From Plakobranchus ocellatus (taxonomy: Eukaryota > Mollusca > Gastropoda > Plakobranchidae), in assembly GCA_019648995.1 (NCBI GenBank), contig BLXT01001819.1:1359992-1386975 (forward strand): a stretch of DNA of 26,984 bases, written 5' to 3'. Below, piece after piece: positions 11,101 to 21,609 of the stretch. The translations under genes and the position numbers were made by a program. Under the pieces are notes generated by a model, which had not been told where the DNA came from, made no database searches, and saw nothing but the letters and a program-made list of their open reading frames with translations. Each line of letters opens with the position of its first letter. Position 1 is the stretch's first letter.

Positions 11101-14100
11101 GGGAGTGCTACTCAAGTATCAGAATAAATATTGACGATAAAGCCAGTGTAAGATTCAGCAAATATTCCAAAGACTAGGTTGGACTTTATTTTACTAAACC
11201 AAATAGGCTTAATCAGTGCGTATCAGTCAATATTTTTAGATCTTTCATTCCTTAGCAAGGAGAGAATAAAAATGGTTACTCTAGTCACAGGCCAAATATA
11301 CTGAATATTCATGAATTTTTACCTTGATGCTCTGATGGTTTCATAATTTTTTTTTTTATAAAAATAATATCATTGAAAATGAATAATGTCTACTCTGTGC
11401 TTTTCATTTTGTATTGGTAATTTTAAGTGTGGAGTTGTACTCTTTGCTTTATAAATTCATCATCTTCAACCACTGGAGCTTTGTCAAAATCTTTAGAATA
11501 ACTGGGAGTGCAATACTCCTTCTCCTGATTTCTGTTACAGGCTAACAATTTTTCCCTGTATCATCCTCAAAAAAGAGCTGAAGGGTAAAAAACTATTTAA
11601 AGAACATTTTCTATGACATTTTCAGGAGAATTTATGCAGCTAGGATCAAAGGAGGATGAAAATGAGCGATTTCAACACTACCTCAAAAAAACTTACAAGA
11701 AAACTGCCAGCCTTATTGCCAATACTTGTAAATCTGTGAGTTGTCTTTCTCATATAGCTGGGTTTTTTTAATAATTATCATTTTTTACTTTATTTTTTAT
11801 TACATTTTTATGCTTCATCTTCTTAAGGATTCTCTATGCAATATGATTCCAAGATCAGATTTTTGTAAATGGTCTGATGATATAATGAAACTGCATATTT
11901 TCTGTTGTGTCTCCAATATTAATGAGTGAATAGTGAGCTACAGTAAAGTATCTTGAGAGAAAGTGTATCCTAGTTTGAAACATACACACAGGCTGTCACT
12001 TTAGCTGAACCTTAGATTGAATAGGAGTGATTTTTTTTTTTAACTTATCCCAGAAACATTTAGGTTGCCTTCTGTGGTTCAAACGCCCTGACAATGACAT
12101 ATTTGTTTTGCCACATTTGCCCTCTTTTGTTTCATCTAGACCTGTGGCAATGAATATTCAAAACTTAGTATTATTGCTCTTTTTTTAAATTTCTGCTTGT
12201 ATTGAAAAGTCTTGTAGCATTATGTTTCACTTCTTCTCCAAACAGGTAGCTACACTCTGTGACAATGAAGATGAGGATGTAGTCGATGTAGCCTTTGAAT
12301 ATGGTCGTAACTTAGGGATGGCCTTCCAGGTAACATCAAAAGCTTCTATGTTATCTTATTTGGTTGTGAATGTTTGTTTTTGTGGTGTCTCTAAATTTGA
12401 ATAACAAATGAACAATCAAAACAAATGCAACAGGAAAATTAAAATTAAAAAGAAGTGTTTGAAAAACAAAAGCAAAACGTTAAAAAATGGTGCACAACTC
12501 ATACATTTAATGTGCAAATAGGCCTCTTTTTTGCCTGACAATTTGCTTAAAGAAGGAACTAAACAATATAATTAAGCAGGTTGCTCGGATCCATTTTTTT
12601 TTTAATGCATTAAACCACTTTTGTTTCCACTTATTCTTAACACAAAGCCTGATAAGACAAACAAGTTTGATGTCCTTAGTGATTGGTGTTAACACTATGT
12701 CACTGAATTCTATATATGAGATTTGTCAGTTTATTTTACAGCTTTTTCTAAAGTGAGTATCAGATTTTTTTGCTTTTGATCACTGTTGTCATTTCAACCT
12801 TGCCAAATTGAAAAAAAAAAAAAAACAAACTATAATTGAGGAAGGCTTTAATTGTTTTTCTCTAGATTTATCTTAAGATGTAACCAAATTTTCAGGTTCC
12901 CTGTATGCTTTAGTGTCCATGGGCTTCTGTCTGACGGAGGCAATTACGTTTACACAAGTGACAACTTTGACTTAAAATTACTATACTATGATCCATGTAG
13001 TATGAAGATAAAATGAATTTCTTTTTCTGTGTGTGTGTGTTTGTGTTACAACTATCGCAGCTTGTAGATGACATGCTCGACTTTGTATCCAGTCAGCAGA
13101 CACTGGGAAAGCCTGCAGCTGCTGACCTTAAACTCGGGCTAGCTACTGCCCCTGTGTTGTTTGCTGCCATAGAGGTTAGTGGGACTGGGTATTTTAACAT
13201 CAGTCAGTTAACTTTTTTTTATTAATTATGGCAACCTGTGTTGGATCATGGCTTAATCAGGGACAGACTGGGCAAACAAAGAATCCTTCAATTAATTCTA
13301 TACAGTTTATGAGCTATCAACTATTGCTATGTCTGAAGAGTAATCCAAATGAGTCAGAGGTCACATTTTTAACATTTCAGGTCATTGATACAGTCAGAAA
13401 ATGCATTTAATAGGCTTGTCAGTGGTACAAACTGTTGAAGAAGGTACAGTGGAGTCCAGATGAAGTCACCTAACTTGAAGTCAACACCTCGTATAGTCTT
13501 GCTGTCTTCCTTTTTTACTAAGTAATTTTATGCTAATGAAATCAACAGTCACAGGGCCCTTTTTCCCTAAAGTCAACAGCACCTGGCTCGAAGAAATGGT
13601 AAAACTGAAAGGAGGAGAAAGACAGACATAAAAGTGGGAATGTTAGCCTGGTGATGGGGAGGTTGAGAGAGATTTTTTTTGTGTTCCAGTCACTGTGTAC
13701 ATCACTTCGCCATGTGCTTTTACCAATGGTTTGCGTGGATGGTATCAAGTGTCCATTCAGTTTGCCTCATTGCAATTTACATCAGTTTTTCCCACTTGCT
13801 TGATCAATTAGATGATGCAGACATACATTGTTGCTGTACATGCATACACACCAATCATCCTTTCTAACCATATTGTCTTTGTTTTGGCTTATCATTTCCC
13901 TGCTTGCTTTTGTTTTGTATTAGTCAAATAAGAAATAGATCTGAATTATGCTTTTTATTAATTTGATCTACAAGAATAAACTCTGCTCATTGAAGTTATC
14001 AAGCATCAGATCTACATCATTATTTTTCTTTGAATCTAATAGAAAGCACCCAAGAGAAGAGAAGAATATAACTTTTAAATACAGGCCATTTTATTATTCT

Positions 14101-16115
14101 GCCCAACCCGGCACAAACTGAGAGGGAAAAGTTGGAAGAAAAAATCCCAATGTGTAACTAAGAAGTAATGTGTTGGGTTTTAGTAAATATTTGTCATAAA
14201 TGAATTTGGTCAATGATCCTCGATTTGGACTTAGTGCAGTGGGTTTTCTTACAATCCAAATGAAATTTATTTACTATGGTTTCATCATTAGTGCTTAATT
14301 TTGATAACAATGGATACTACAACATAATATCACTTGCTTTAGTCATCCTTAGGTGTTGATCTCTGAAAGTGGATTAAGTTTGTTTAAAGTCAGCAACCTA
14401 TCACCTAATAGTGTGTGAAGTCCTGCAAGCAGAGCAATTTAGCTAGATTAAAGCTCATTTTATTCATAATAGTCAGCAGCTGTGAAAAAGCTTTCTCTGC
14501 ATAGAAGCAAAGAATACATGTAATCTAATTATGAGAGTATTTGGGATAGCGAGAGCCTTACTGAGGACAGAAAGTGTGTCATTCCTTTGAAGATGACTTG
14601 TTCTTACAGTTACACTGGCAATTGAGGGTCAAAGAAATGTTTATGGTTTAAGAGAGCAAAAAAAAGACATAATGTGCATAATGTTAATAACACTAAGATT
14701 ATAGGATGTCAATGCTAATCATGGTTCAAGCTAATGTTAACCTTAGAGTTTTTTTTTGTGTTTTTTTTCAACAGCACCGAGAGCTCCAGCCTATGATCAT
14801 GAGAAGATTCAGTGAAGAGGGAGATGTAGAGTATGCTCGCGCTATGGTTGAGAAGGTAAAAATTATATGCATAAGTATGGAATGATTTTTTCTTTTCAGC
14901 TCTTTATCTTTGTTTTGCTTTTACTGTAAGAGTACAGTAGATTTTGATATATTTGCAAATATAATTTATAAACCATCTTTTTCACTAGCACAGCTGTAAT
15001 TGTGCTTGCTGGTACTATCAGCAAAAATCTGTTAAATTATATGCAATTTTTGCTATCATTATTGTCATCATCACCTGCACTCTACAGACATACCAGAATC
15101 ATTGACATTATCCAGATCATTGTATCATGTAATCGTCACTATCATAAGTTTTGAAACAAGCAGCAGGTCAAAAATAGTAATTCAATTAAGCCTTCTAGTT
15201 CTAAAACTGATATTTTTTAAAAGTGGAGTTGCTTATTTTAGGTTTAAACAGAGCATGGCTCAAATCAAGTTTTTACTATTTCAAAGCTTGTAGAATGCCT
15301 TTCAGGTTCTATCATTGTGTAAAATAGGTACTGATATTTTAAAAGGAAACGGTTTTAATAAATCAGATATGTGTAAAATCTTTAAAAAATCTTCTGCTCA
15401 GGTCGTGTTGACTTGGAAAAGTCAAAAAATAGTTGTGATCAATCTTGCGTGTTCTCAAGACATAATGACTTAGGATTTGAGTCATTATAGCTGTTAACTC
15501 ACCTTTATTGTGGAAATTTAATAACTCTAAATCCATGGGAATAGACTAATTTCAAATGAAGCGATTTGAAAATTATTGTTGTAAAAATCATTTAGAGAGA
15601 AGTAGATAAGTGCCTTTGAAGGGATTTTTTTTTTGTCTAAATCTTTCACATATTGCCTACTTACGTAAAGCCTTTGCTTGATCTTGGATACTGTGTTTCC
15701 TCTTTTTTACTGATTAGCTTGGCTTTGGGCTCAAAGATTATTCCTAAAAAAATCTTTTTTGATAGTTAATGATACTTACTGCTCACACTAATATCAGTTT
15801 GGAACTACCAGAATCAAGTCATGTTCACTTTGGATAAGATTGTCTTTAATAAAGAGAAGAAAAATCGTAACATTGTCATAACTTCAAAAGATTAAAATTC
15901 AAATTATCACACCTCAGCTTTGAGATTTTTGCTGTTCATGATTGTTATCCCGACTGTCTTTTTCATCTCCCCAGAGTGATGGTATTGGTCAGACCAGAAT
16001 GCTTGCTTCTCAGCACAGCACGGAGGCGGTGAAAAAGATTTCTCAGTTATCTCCCTCACCTGCCAGGGATGCCCTCATAACTGTAGCCAAAGCTTCTCTG
16101 GAGAGGAAGACTTAG
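4946..16115 (+). CDS. PDSS1: PDSS1: all-trans polyprenyl diphosphate synthase subunit 1, ten coding exons, complete
   Basis: This enzyme elongates farnesyl or geranylgeranyl diphosphate with isopentenyl diphosphate to make the long polyprenyl tail of ubiquinone; in animals it works in mitochondria as a heteromer with PDSS2. The spliced frame joins 4946-5104, 5845-6123, 6767-6897, 7465-7603, 10692-10803, 11626-11735, 12246-12329, 13061-13174, 14775-14855 and 15975-16115 (1350 nt, 449 aa; the human protein as I recall it is about 415). All introns are GT-AG and the frame stays open through every junction. Visible family signatures are GKGKAYRP (164-171), the first Asp-rich motif DDVVD (213-217) followed by TRRG, GEFMQLG (274-280), KKTASL (298-303), the second Asp-rich motif DDMLD (341-345) and GKPAAADLKLGLAT (354-367). 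Alignment from memory to human PDSS1 is nearly gapless from residue 128 to the end. An in-frame TGA at 4928 fixes the start. The extra length is all N-terminal. Confidence 0.96.
5348..5400. repeat. 53-bp near-perfect palindrome in PDSS1 intron 1
   Basis: The 23-bp arms 5348-5370 and 5378-5400 are inverted copies with a single mismatch, around a 7-bp centre whose outer three bases also pair. The inner part of each arm is the TAGATCTAGA motif; the outer part (ACTAAACTGC) is unrelated to it. The DNA could extrude as a cruciform, and the intronic RNA would fold into a tight hairpin. Confidence 0.9.
5845..6123 (+). CDS. PDSS1: PDSS1 coding exon 2 (aa 54-146), His-rich segment then start of the conserved domain
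   Basis: The acceptor is TTCTTTCCACAG and the donor AAG|GTACAG; both ends are phase 0. Residues 55-80 are unusually rich in His and Arg, with five His in a row at 65-69. Ser-rich and Cys-containing linker follows, and then DPYKLVLPELTFLMPNICK (128-146), which matches the start of the conserved domain in human PDSS1 (DPFKL...). Other frames here also stay open but do not carry the family sequence. Confidence 0.88.
6767..6897 (+). CDS. PDSS1: PDSS1 coding exon 3 (aa 147-190 start), GKGKAYRP substrate-binding motif
   Basis: It encodes KLNVDIPQMQHMAQMYF followed by GKGKAYRPMVAMLMAKACN. The Lys and Arg of the GKxxRP motif bind the diphosphate of isopentenyl diphosphate in this family. Two tandem AGs make the acceptor ambiguous by one codon (6767 or 6770). 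I chose 6767 because the extra Lys keeps the spacing equal to human PDSS1. The donor is ACAG|GTGCAT, leaving two bases of a codon for the next exon. Confidence 0.93.
7205..7320 (+). mobile_element. tRNA-derived SINE in PDSS1 intron 3
   Basis: An A box (TTAGCACAGTGG, 7225-7236) and a B box (GGTTTGAATCT, 7272-7282) stand at tRNA-like spacing on the + strand, and a short A run (about 7310-7318) closes the unit. There is no complete acceptor stem or cloverleaf, so this is a SINE head and not a tRNA gene. The exact ends and any tail beyond the A run are uncertain. Confidence 0.65.
7465..7603 (+). CDS. PDSS1: PDSS1 coding exon 4 (aa 190-236), first aspartate-rich motif
   Basis: After acceptor TTTTACCCCCTAG the exon completes Ser190 and encodes SEMVHTSSLVHDDVVDGADT and then RRGMPSVNKTFGQRK. 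DDVVD is the Mg2+-binding first Asp-rich motif, and the paired Arg after it bind the allylic diphosphate. The residue five before the first Asp is Ser209 minus one (Ser208 in HTSSLVH), where human has Ala. A small residue there fits a long-chain synthase. The donor is AAG|GTGGGA. Confidence 0.96.
7797..8463. mobile_element. Non-autonomous DNA transposon with TGTTAACG ends in PDSS1 intron 4, 667 bp
   Basis: The element starts TGTTAACG (7797-7804) and ends CGTTAACA (8456-8463), an exact 8-bp inverted repeat. A second exact inverted pair lies just inside: ACGCTAAC (7816-7823) and GTTAGCGT (8425-8432). The right part (8296-8460) is clearly more GC- and CpG-rich than the surrounding intron and includes an ACTACTTCT/AGAAGTAG inverted pair. 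No transposase frame or clear target duplication is visible, so I do not assign a superfamily. Confidence 0.55.
10692..10803 (+). CDS. PDSS1: PDSS1 coding exon 5 (aa 237-274 start)
   Basis: The exon follows a 3.1-kb intron, the longest in the gene. It encodes AILTGDYILSQATIALARTG and then NPHVISLLATVIEDLIC, matching human AVLAGDLILSAASIALARIG and so on. The acceptor is CATCACTTCAG. The donor TGTG|GTATGT splits the Gly codon of the GEF motif. Cys273 replaces the Arg of human VRGEF; this site varies in the family. Confidence 0.95.
11626..11735 (+). CDS. PDSS1: PDSS1 coding exon 6 (aa 274-310), GEFMQLG and KKTASL motifs
   Basis: The exon starts at CATTTTCAG|GA and encodes GEFMQLGSKEDENERFQHYL and then KKTYKKTASLIANTCKS. 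These match human GEFLQLGSKENENERF and KKTASLIANSCK almost residue for residue. The donor is TCT|GTGAGT, phase 0. Confidence 0.97.
12246..12329 (+). CDS. PDSS1: PDSS1 coding exon 7 (aa 311-338)
   Basis: It encodes VATLCDNEDEDVVDVAFEYG then RNLGMAFQ, ending just before the second Asp-rich motif as in human (YGKNVGIAFQ|LIDD). The acceptor is CTTCTCCAAACAG and the donor CAG|GTAACA. The acidic DNEDED stretch replaces a shorter, non-acidic loop (GCPDPVVHE) of the human protein. Confidence 0.95.
13061..13174 (+). CDS. PDSS1: PDSS1 coding exon 8 (aa 339-376), second aspartate-rich motif
   Basis: It encodes LVDDMLDFVSSQQTLGKPAA and then ADLKLGLATAPVLFAAIE. DDMLD (341-345) binds Mg2+ and the homoallylic substrate. 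GKP...DLK.GLAT.P is the classic downstream signature of trans-prenyltransferases. A (GT)n/T-rich tract precedes the acceptor (ACTATCGCAG). The donor is GAG|GTTAGT. Confidence 0.97.
13325..13367 (+). repeat. Dispersed repeat copy A in PDSS1 intron 8
   Basis: The stretch from GTCTGAAGA (13331) through AATCCAAATGAGT matches 17617-17654 at about 30 of 37 positions, with both copies on the same strand. It lies outside coding sequence and the parent family is unknown. Confidence 0.5.
13447..13610 (+). mobile_element. Terminal fragment of a pogo/Tigger-like element in PDSS1 intron 8
   Basis: TA followed by CAGTGGAGTCCAGATGAAGT, and then repeated AAGTCAACA/AAGTCACC words and a CACCTGGCTCGAAG block, resembles the subterminal structure of Tc1/mariner-related Tigger/pogo MITEs. 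The matching right end (..GGACTCCACTG-TA) is not found nearby, so the copy looks truncated. The right boundary is approximate. Confidence 0.45.
14775..14855 (+). CDS. PDSS1: PDSS1 coding exon 9 (aa 377-403)
   Basis: It encodes HRELQPMIMRRFSEEGDVEY then ARAMVEK, matching human FPEMNAMIMRRFSLPGDVDRARQYVLQ. The acceptor is a long T tract ending CAACAG and the donor is AAG|GTAAAA. Both ends are phase 0. Confidence 0.94.
15975..16115 (+). CDS. PDSS1: PDSS1 terminal coding exon 10 (aa 404-449 and stop)
   Basis: It encodes SDGIGQTRMLASQHSTEAVK and then KISQLSPSPARDALITVAKA, ending SLERKT-TAG. Human PDSS1 ends SDGVQQTTYLAQQYCHEAI...LRPSPERDALIQLSEIVL in the same spacing, so the C-terminus is full length. 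The acceptor is TCATCTCCCCAG. Confidence 0.95.
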   Translation, partial: SDGIGQTRMLASQHSTEAVKKISQLSPSPARDALITVAKASLERKT

Positions 16116-17290
16116 CTGAGAATTAGCTGTAGATTTACAGCTAGTATTGATTTTTTTGTTGTTTTTTTTTTTTTTTTGTGTGTGTGAGCTAGATGTGATT
16201 GGATGGAGGTTTTTTTGGGGTTAGGTTTTGTTTTTAAAAAATTTTTGTGCATTTAGAGCAAAAGTTAGGCTCTACTACTCTGTGAGCAGGCATTAATCTC
16301 TGTACCATGTTGATTTATCCAAGATGATTGTACATTATTACATAGGATTATTTAAAGATTTTATATTTTTTTGGCCTGTGCTTTATTTTGAAGAGGTCGT
16401 TAAATACTTAAGAGTCTTAACTTTCAAGACATATTTTAAAGACACATTGGTTATGAAACCATCTAGAAAATATATGCTTATTGTCTCTTAGACCAGCAAA
16501 CGATATAATCAAAGGCGGAAAATTATATATTTTATTAGCTTTCATTTAGCAGCCACATAACTTCAAATGTTTAGTAAAATCAGCAAATGGGACCAGCTCA
16601 GTCTACAAGTCTTGAATGAAAAGCCTCGAATTACATTTCTTGATTCAAACACATCATTACCAATAGGTAAAGGAATGCAACAAATTGTTTTAAATTGCAC
16701 ATTGAGTGATTTCTTTGAAACTCACTATCAGTATTAAGACTGGTTGTTCTCACCTAGTAAGTTGGAGTGCCAGTTCACAACTCCTGTTGACACAAATATT
16801 TTTTTTGGTCAAATTTAAAGTTCAGTCTATGGCAATCATTCATTGGCTATTATTGAAAATAGGACTTCCCATGCTTGCATGATTTGTGCATATTTATATT
16901 CATATGGACTTCTAGTCTCAGGATTTTTAAAATTTGTTTTGGTTTTATTGAGGTCATCTAAGTAGGTGTAAAATTTTGAAGGGCTTTCTTATCTTGTATG
17001 ATATATAGGATTCCTCCTTCAATTCAAATTTTTAGATGTTTGAGAAATGACATTGCTGGAATTTTGGTTTTTTCAGGCTGTTTGTACTGCAATGCATAGA
17101 TCTTGATTATAAAGAAAATGGAAATTTTGTTTTCAATGATAGTATCAGGACCATCATACTGTATTTTTTTTTACATGAGGTTTTATCAATTTTAGAGAAT
17201 CATTTTCATTATTTCTGTGAACTTTTCTGTCTCTTACCTAGCATTATAATCATTTTATAACTGAAGGTAATAAATAATGGCATTTCAATT
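16116..17290 (+). other. PDSS1: PDSS1 3' UTR (inferred)
   Basis: This is AT-rich non-coding DNA between the PDSS1 stop and the first AATAAA I find downstream (17269). It includes a T15-type run and a GT run just after the stop (about 16155-16187). The end is inferred from the signal only; no transcript evidence is available. Confidence 0.55.
17269..17274 (+). terminator. Candidate polyadenylation signal AATAAA for PDSS1
   Basis: It is the first canonical AATAAA after the PDSS1 stop codon, about 1.15 kb downstream. A GT-containing, then T-rich stretch (17308-17335) follows, as a downstream element could. Earlier variant hexamers may also be used. Confidence 0.5.
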
Positions 17291-17360
17291 ATGCATCAGC
17301 AAAGTTCACAGTGTAGATGTCAAATGCATTTTTTCAAAGAGTTTAGATGCTTTTAACTTT

Positions 17361-17460
17361 AGCACCAGAATGATATTGAAAATTTTTTTATGTTCCCAAT
17401 TTATAAATTTAGAACCAGAATGATATTGAAAATTGTTTTTTGCTCCAAATTTTTTAATCC
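17361..17460 (+). repeat. Imperfect 50-bp tandem duplication
   Basis: Unit 17361-17410 is repeated at 17411-17460. The first 24 bases differ at one position (AG[C/A]ACCAGAATGATATTG...) and the second halves diverge more. It lies just past the likely PDSS1 polyadenylation site. Confidence 0.8.
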
Positions 17461-17609
17461 TACGTGATGTTGAATACAAAAGTTTACAATTTTTACATCC
17501 TCAGAGACATAAGTTTGTTTTGCTAATTTTCTTCAGGTGAAATCAAAATCTACTTGTACATGAAATACTTGTGAAAATCTGAGCCCATGTGTCAACTCTT
17601 TAGCAAGTA

Positions 17610-17658
17610 ATATTACGTCTGAAGACCAATCCAAATGAGTTTGAAGTTGCATTTTGAA
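17610..17658 (+). repeat. Dispersed repeat copy B downstream of PDSS1
   Basis: From 17617 this is the partner of the copy in intron 8 at 13331. It shares GTCTGAAGA and AATCCAAATGAGT exactly, then about half of the following positions. It may be the most conserved part of an old interspersed repeat. Confidence 0.5.
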
Positions 17659-17660
17659 TG

Positions 17661-20224
17661 TGTAGCACATACAGCAGTTTACAGTAGACCACACCAAAAA
17701 CAGCTGAACCAGAAAAACAGCAAAATTAAAAAGAAATTGAAGAGCTTTCCTTTTTTCCTCTTATTCTTTTTTCATTAAACATGCAATAAGCGTTGGCTGC
17801 TTTAATATCGCATAAGAGAAATAAAAACAATTGGAAAAGCCCAGTCACTGGCATCTGACACACACAAGAAAATCTCTTTTTGACACACCTTGTCCTTCCC
17901 TTTCTTTCTCTCATTTCTCCACACAATACTGTTACCAGTACTTCACACTACAGCAGACCAGGCCCGATGTCTGGCTAGATTTAGGTCCACTGCGCACAAA
18001 CACCCTTCCCCTCTCATCCTCACTCAGTTACAAGTGGGACCGTTCCAGACACTTCCATTAGCGTGAAGCCAAGCAAACCTCTTCACTGAAAAAGAAAGAG
18101 AAGGAGATAGAGAGATGGATAAAAAAGAAAGACGCATGGGTAGGCGTGTTCAAATCACATTGTTATGTGACAATGAGTGGGATTGATTTAATTTCATAAT
18201 GCGGGAGCTGGTTACTCCCCCCCCCCATTAATCTTACTTATTTAATGCACTACGCTTAAACCAAAATAGAAATCATACTCCCTATAATTTCAGTTTAATC
18301 TGCATATGCTTTGTAATTGTGAAAACCAAAAAGAGGTACTATTAGTATTCTGTACCAAGATATTGAAGGCAAACGCAGTGGAGGTGAAAAAGAATAACTT
18401 GTATTGAAAGTCTTATGTCATGGGCAATAGGCAATGGTAGCAATAACACCTTTATAAGGTTAACTGAGAATAGGTTTGAGTGGAGGAACATGATCGCCAA
18501 TTTCTGTTCCAGGCAAGGTACCTGTCCTGAAGACGAAGACATTGACTTTCAAGTTTAGAAGAGTAAACAAATTAAAAATGAACAAAATTTGTCATTAAAA
18601 CTGTTTGTTAGTGTTATGCTATAGGCTACATTCAATTCATTTTGACTGGTTTTTCAAGACATAGTTTTGAGGTAAAATAACCTGGAACTGAAAAAGAATC
18701 ATGCAAGTGAGACATAAGGCATATGTTTGAAACAACCTGGGCAAATTGTTCACAAGTCACATGATAGACATACTGGTATTGAGTTATGAGCATGATCTGT
18801 GATAAGCTTATAATTTACACCAGTATAGAGGAAAACCTAATTTTGTCTCTATCTCAAACCTCTAAAAGGATCTGGGACTTTAAAGAATGTACTTTCAAAG
18901 TTTTTGAGTTAATAAATACTTTCAAAGAATTAAACACTAAAGTGTTGACAAGGACAATGATTTACCCTGGCTGCCTTGCAGTCTCATATCAATTTAATTT
19001 TGTTGGAGACACATTTTAAAGAAATTGTACATCGTCATCATATATTTATTTGTAAGCATAGGCAGCAACCTGATTACAAAAAAAGTATTTCTTTTCTTCT
19101 CAGTGTGAGTAACCACTTTTTGTGAGTGCTGTCATAACCAGCTGCTGCAGCGCAGTATCTGTGACAAACTTATCACTATGGAAAATATTTCATTTAGCAA
19201 GGGCAGGGTGACTAAGATGTTCTCAAATAGACACTTCATCTAATCTAAAGCTCTGTGATAAACATGCATGCATCTTGTCAATATTTTGATATTTTGTACC
19301 TCGTCTCCTTCTGCCCATTGCTAGTTCTACCACCTGTATGCTGTTGCTAGCCTAAACATTTCATTGTTCTTATTAATTTTAGTTTTAGTACTGTTTTTTT
19401 TGTTAATTGTGAGCCATGTTAGTTCATCACTGGTTTTATTTGACAATGACATGATTGTAACTTCATTATTTGATGTGTTCCTTTTTTTTCTCTTTTTCTG
19501 TTCAATAATATCAATTGTTATGCCTTCAAGTTCAATCTATTGCTGGTTTTTTTTTTCCTGTGGGGGAAGGGGGTATTTTGCTGTCTTTAAAATATGTCAT
19601 CAAAATACCTGAAATATTTTTTAAGAAGAACAGCAAAACTTTTTTGCGTATAAAGAAGCCACTTCAAGTCAAATAAATAGACTTGATTTTTTATATGAAA
19701 TAGATGAGCTTACTGCAAGAAAAAAAATCTCAAAAATTTAAAAATCCAAATTTAAAATGATGAATTTAATAAGATCTCTATTCTATTAGAATTGTATGCA
19801 TTTTTAAATGATGGTACTTTGAAATTTGTTAGAATTTTCAACATGACAGCTGTTTAATTGGCTTATCTTATATGACATATTATTGAAACCTTAAGCTTTG
19901 TAATTTTAGCTGCTCATACTGTCTGTGAGGTAAAAACGTACCTGTCTGCTGGAGTAGCTTTTGTGATTTTATTTGGTTCCAATGCCAACCTTAAACAAAA
20001 GAAATTTTGCTACTTTCCTTATGTCAGTTCTATTACCTTTTGAATGTGAAGCAAACATAACCTTATTTCAATACATGAGACAAAAAAGACTTGTTGAGAC
20101 AAAGCTGAAGGTGCTGAAATATAACTACAGGAGACACTTGAGCAAAAATCAACACTTCTAAAATGGACCCTGTCAACCAAGCATCACTCTCCATACTTAA
20201 GAGAGAATAATAGAGAGACTTGTC
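17661..20224. other. Intergenic region
   Basis: I see no recognisable gene. Open frames of 60-82 codons at 17831-18061, 18786-19019, 19364-19612 and 19973-20161 have no domain, no good splice context and strong compositional bias; the one at 19364 is a poly-Leu/Val/Phe artefact of T-rich DNA. A C10 run lies near 18217. Confidence 0.45.
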
Positions 20225-20294
20225 AGCGCCAATATATCGGCATACATCCTGATGGGGGTGAAAATTAGCGTTGATATATCAGCATATGTCCGGA
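20225..20294 (+). repeat. Two diverged 28-bp direct repeats, 42-bp spacing
   Basis: The units at 20225-20252 and 20267-20294 share AGCG..ATATATC.GCATA..TCC. They match at 21 of 28 positions, and six of the seven differences are transitions. Confidence 0.6.
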
Positions 20295-21609
20295 AAGAAT
20301 TAATACCAAGTTTTGATCAATCCCTGCAGAATTAGAATTTTATGATTTCCATTGTAATTGTATGTGTTTCCATTTATTGTCACGTTGGTGTAAATGGGGA
20401 AATAATCCTTACAGAACATGTTGGTCGTTTCAATTTCCTTTTTGGACTGTGTTTTTATTTTCAATGGAGCACAACTGACATAGTGAATGAATGACTGATA
20501 TCCACAATGAGTTAAGCAGCTATTTTGCTCAGGTTCTTCTTTGTGGCATTAATACTATTCATGCACATGTTATTGCTATCCATGCATTCTGTAATTTTTT
20601 TAATTTTATTTCAAATTATTGATTCTTTCATTTCTTAGGTCAGCTATTTCAATTTCTCTCCCATTTCATTCACATTTTGTTTTAAAAATAAAGCAAATGC
20701 AGAAAGGGATCTTTCAAATATTTTGCCTTACATCCCCAACTTTTACTGTCCTTATACTAGTTTATTAAAAAAAAAAAAACATGCACAAAAGACATTGCTC
20801 TGTGTAAAGACTCTTTGTCTTGAGATCGGTCCTTATAATATAATTGTTTTAAAATCTTATATCACACAGACAGCTAAATGTCTAATAATTTAACATACAT
20901 TTTCTAAAATGAACAATTTATAAAATGCCCAAATTAATTGTGGTAAGTGCTAAATCATTTTTTTTTCTTTTAAATAAACCACAAGGTTGGGTACAAATAC
21001 CAAAATTATTTATGCTTCAGAGCTGCCAACGTAGAAAAAAACCAAAAGCTCTAATCTGAGATTCAAAACTATACATTTTATTACATCATTTTTGCTTGTT
21101 TCAAATTCAATGCATGCCTTCTTAATAATACCCTATCTTAAAACAAACTGCACATATTTTTGAAACAAAAGGTAACAAAACAGGGGATGTAAAACTAATT
21201 GAGAACGAAAACTGTTTTACTTAATGCAAATTTAGTTTATAAAATAAAGGTAATGCATGTATAGCTCAATAAATTTTAGAAGATTAAAATTAGAAATGAC
21301 TATAGAGTAAAAGAAAATTACTGAGGGCTCTGTTTCTATCGAAGCACAGCTTAACTTGGTTCACTAGATCTAAACTAGAAACTTCAATTCAGCTTTACTG
21401 AGACCTGTATTTTCTGTGAAATAATCCTCCTCGTATGGCTTCAAGACTGCAAAACTAGGTTTTCACCATTGTAACATAATTATACATGTACTGTGGTATT
21501 TAGATAATAACAGATATGGCATACACTATATGCAGACAGGCCCCTCAATTTATTAGTACAAATTAGTGTTGCTTGTCTGAATGCCATCTTCATTGAGATT
21601 CTTGATTTC
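20295..21609. other. Intergenic region
   Basis: AT-rich and without a recognisable gene or transposon. There is a poly-A run near 20767 and a single TAGATCTA motif near 21365. Confidence 0.45.

Noticed and set aside
11985-12090. Possible second tRNA-like SINE in intron 6 (GGTTCAAACGC B-box-like word)
   Set aside because: No matching A box at proper spacing and no A-rich tail.
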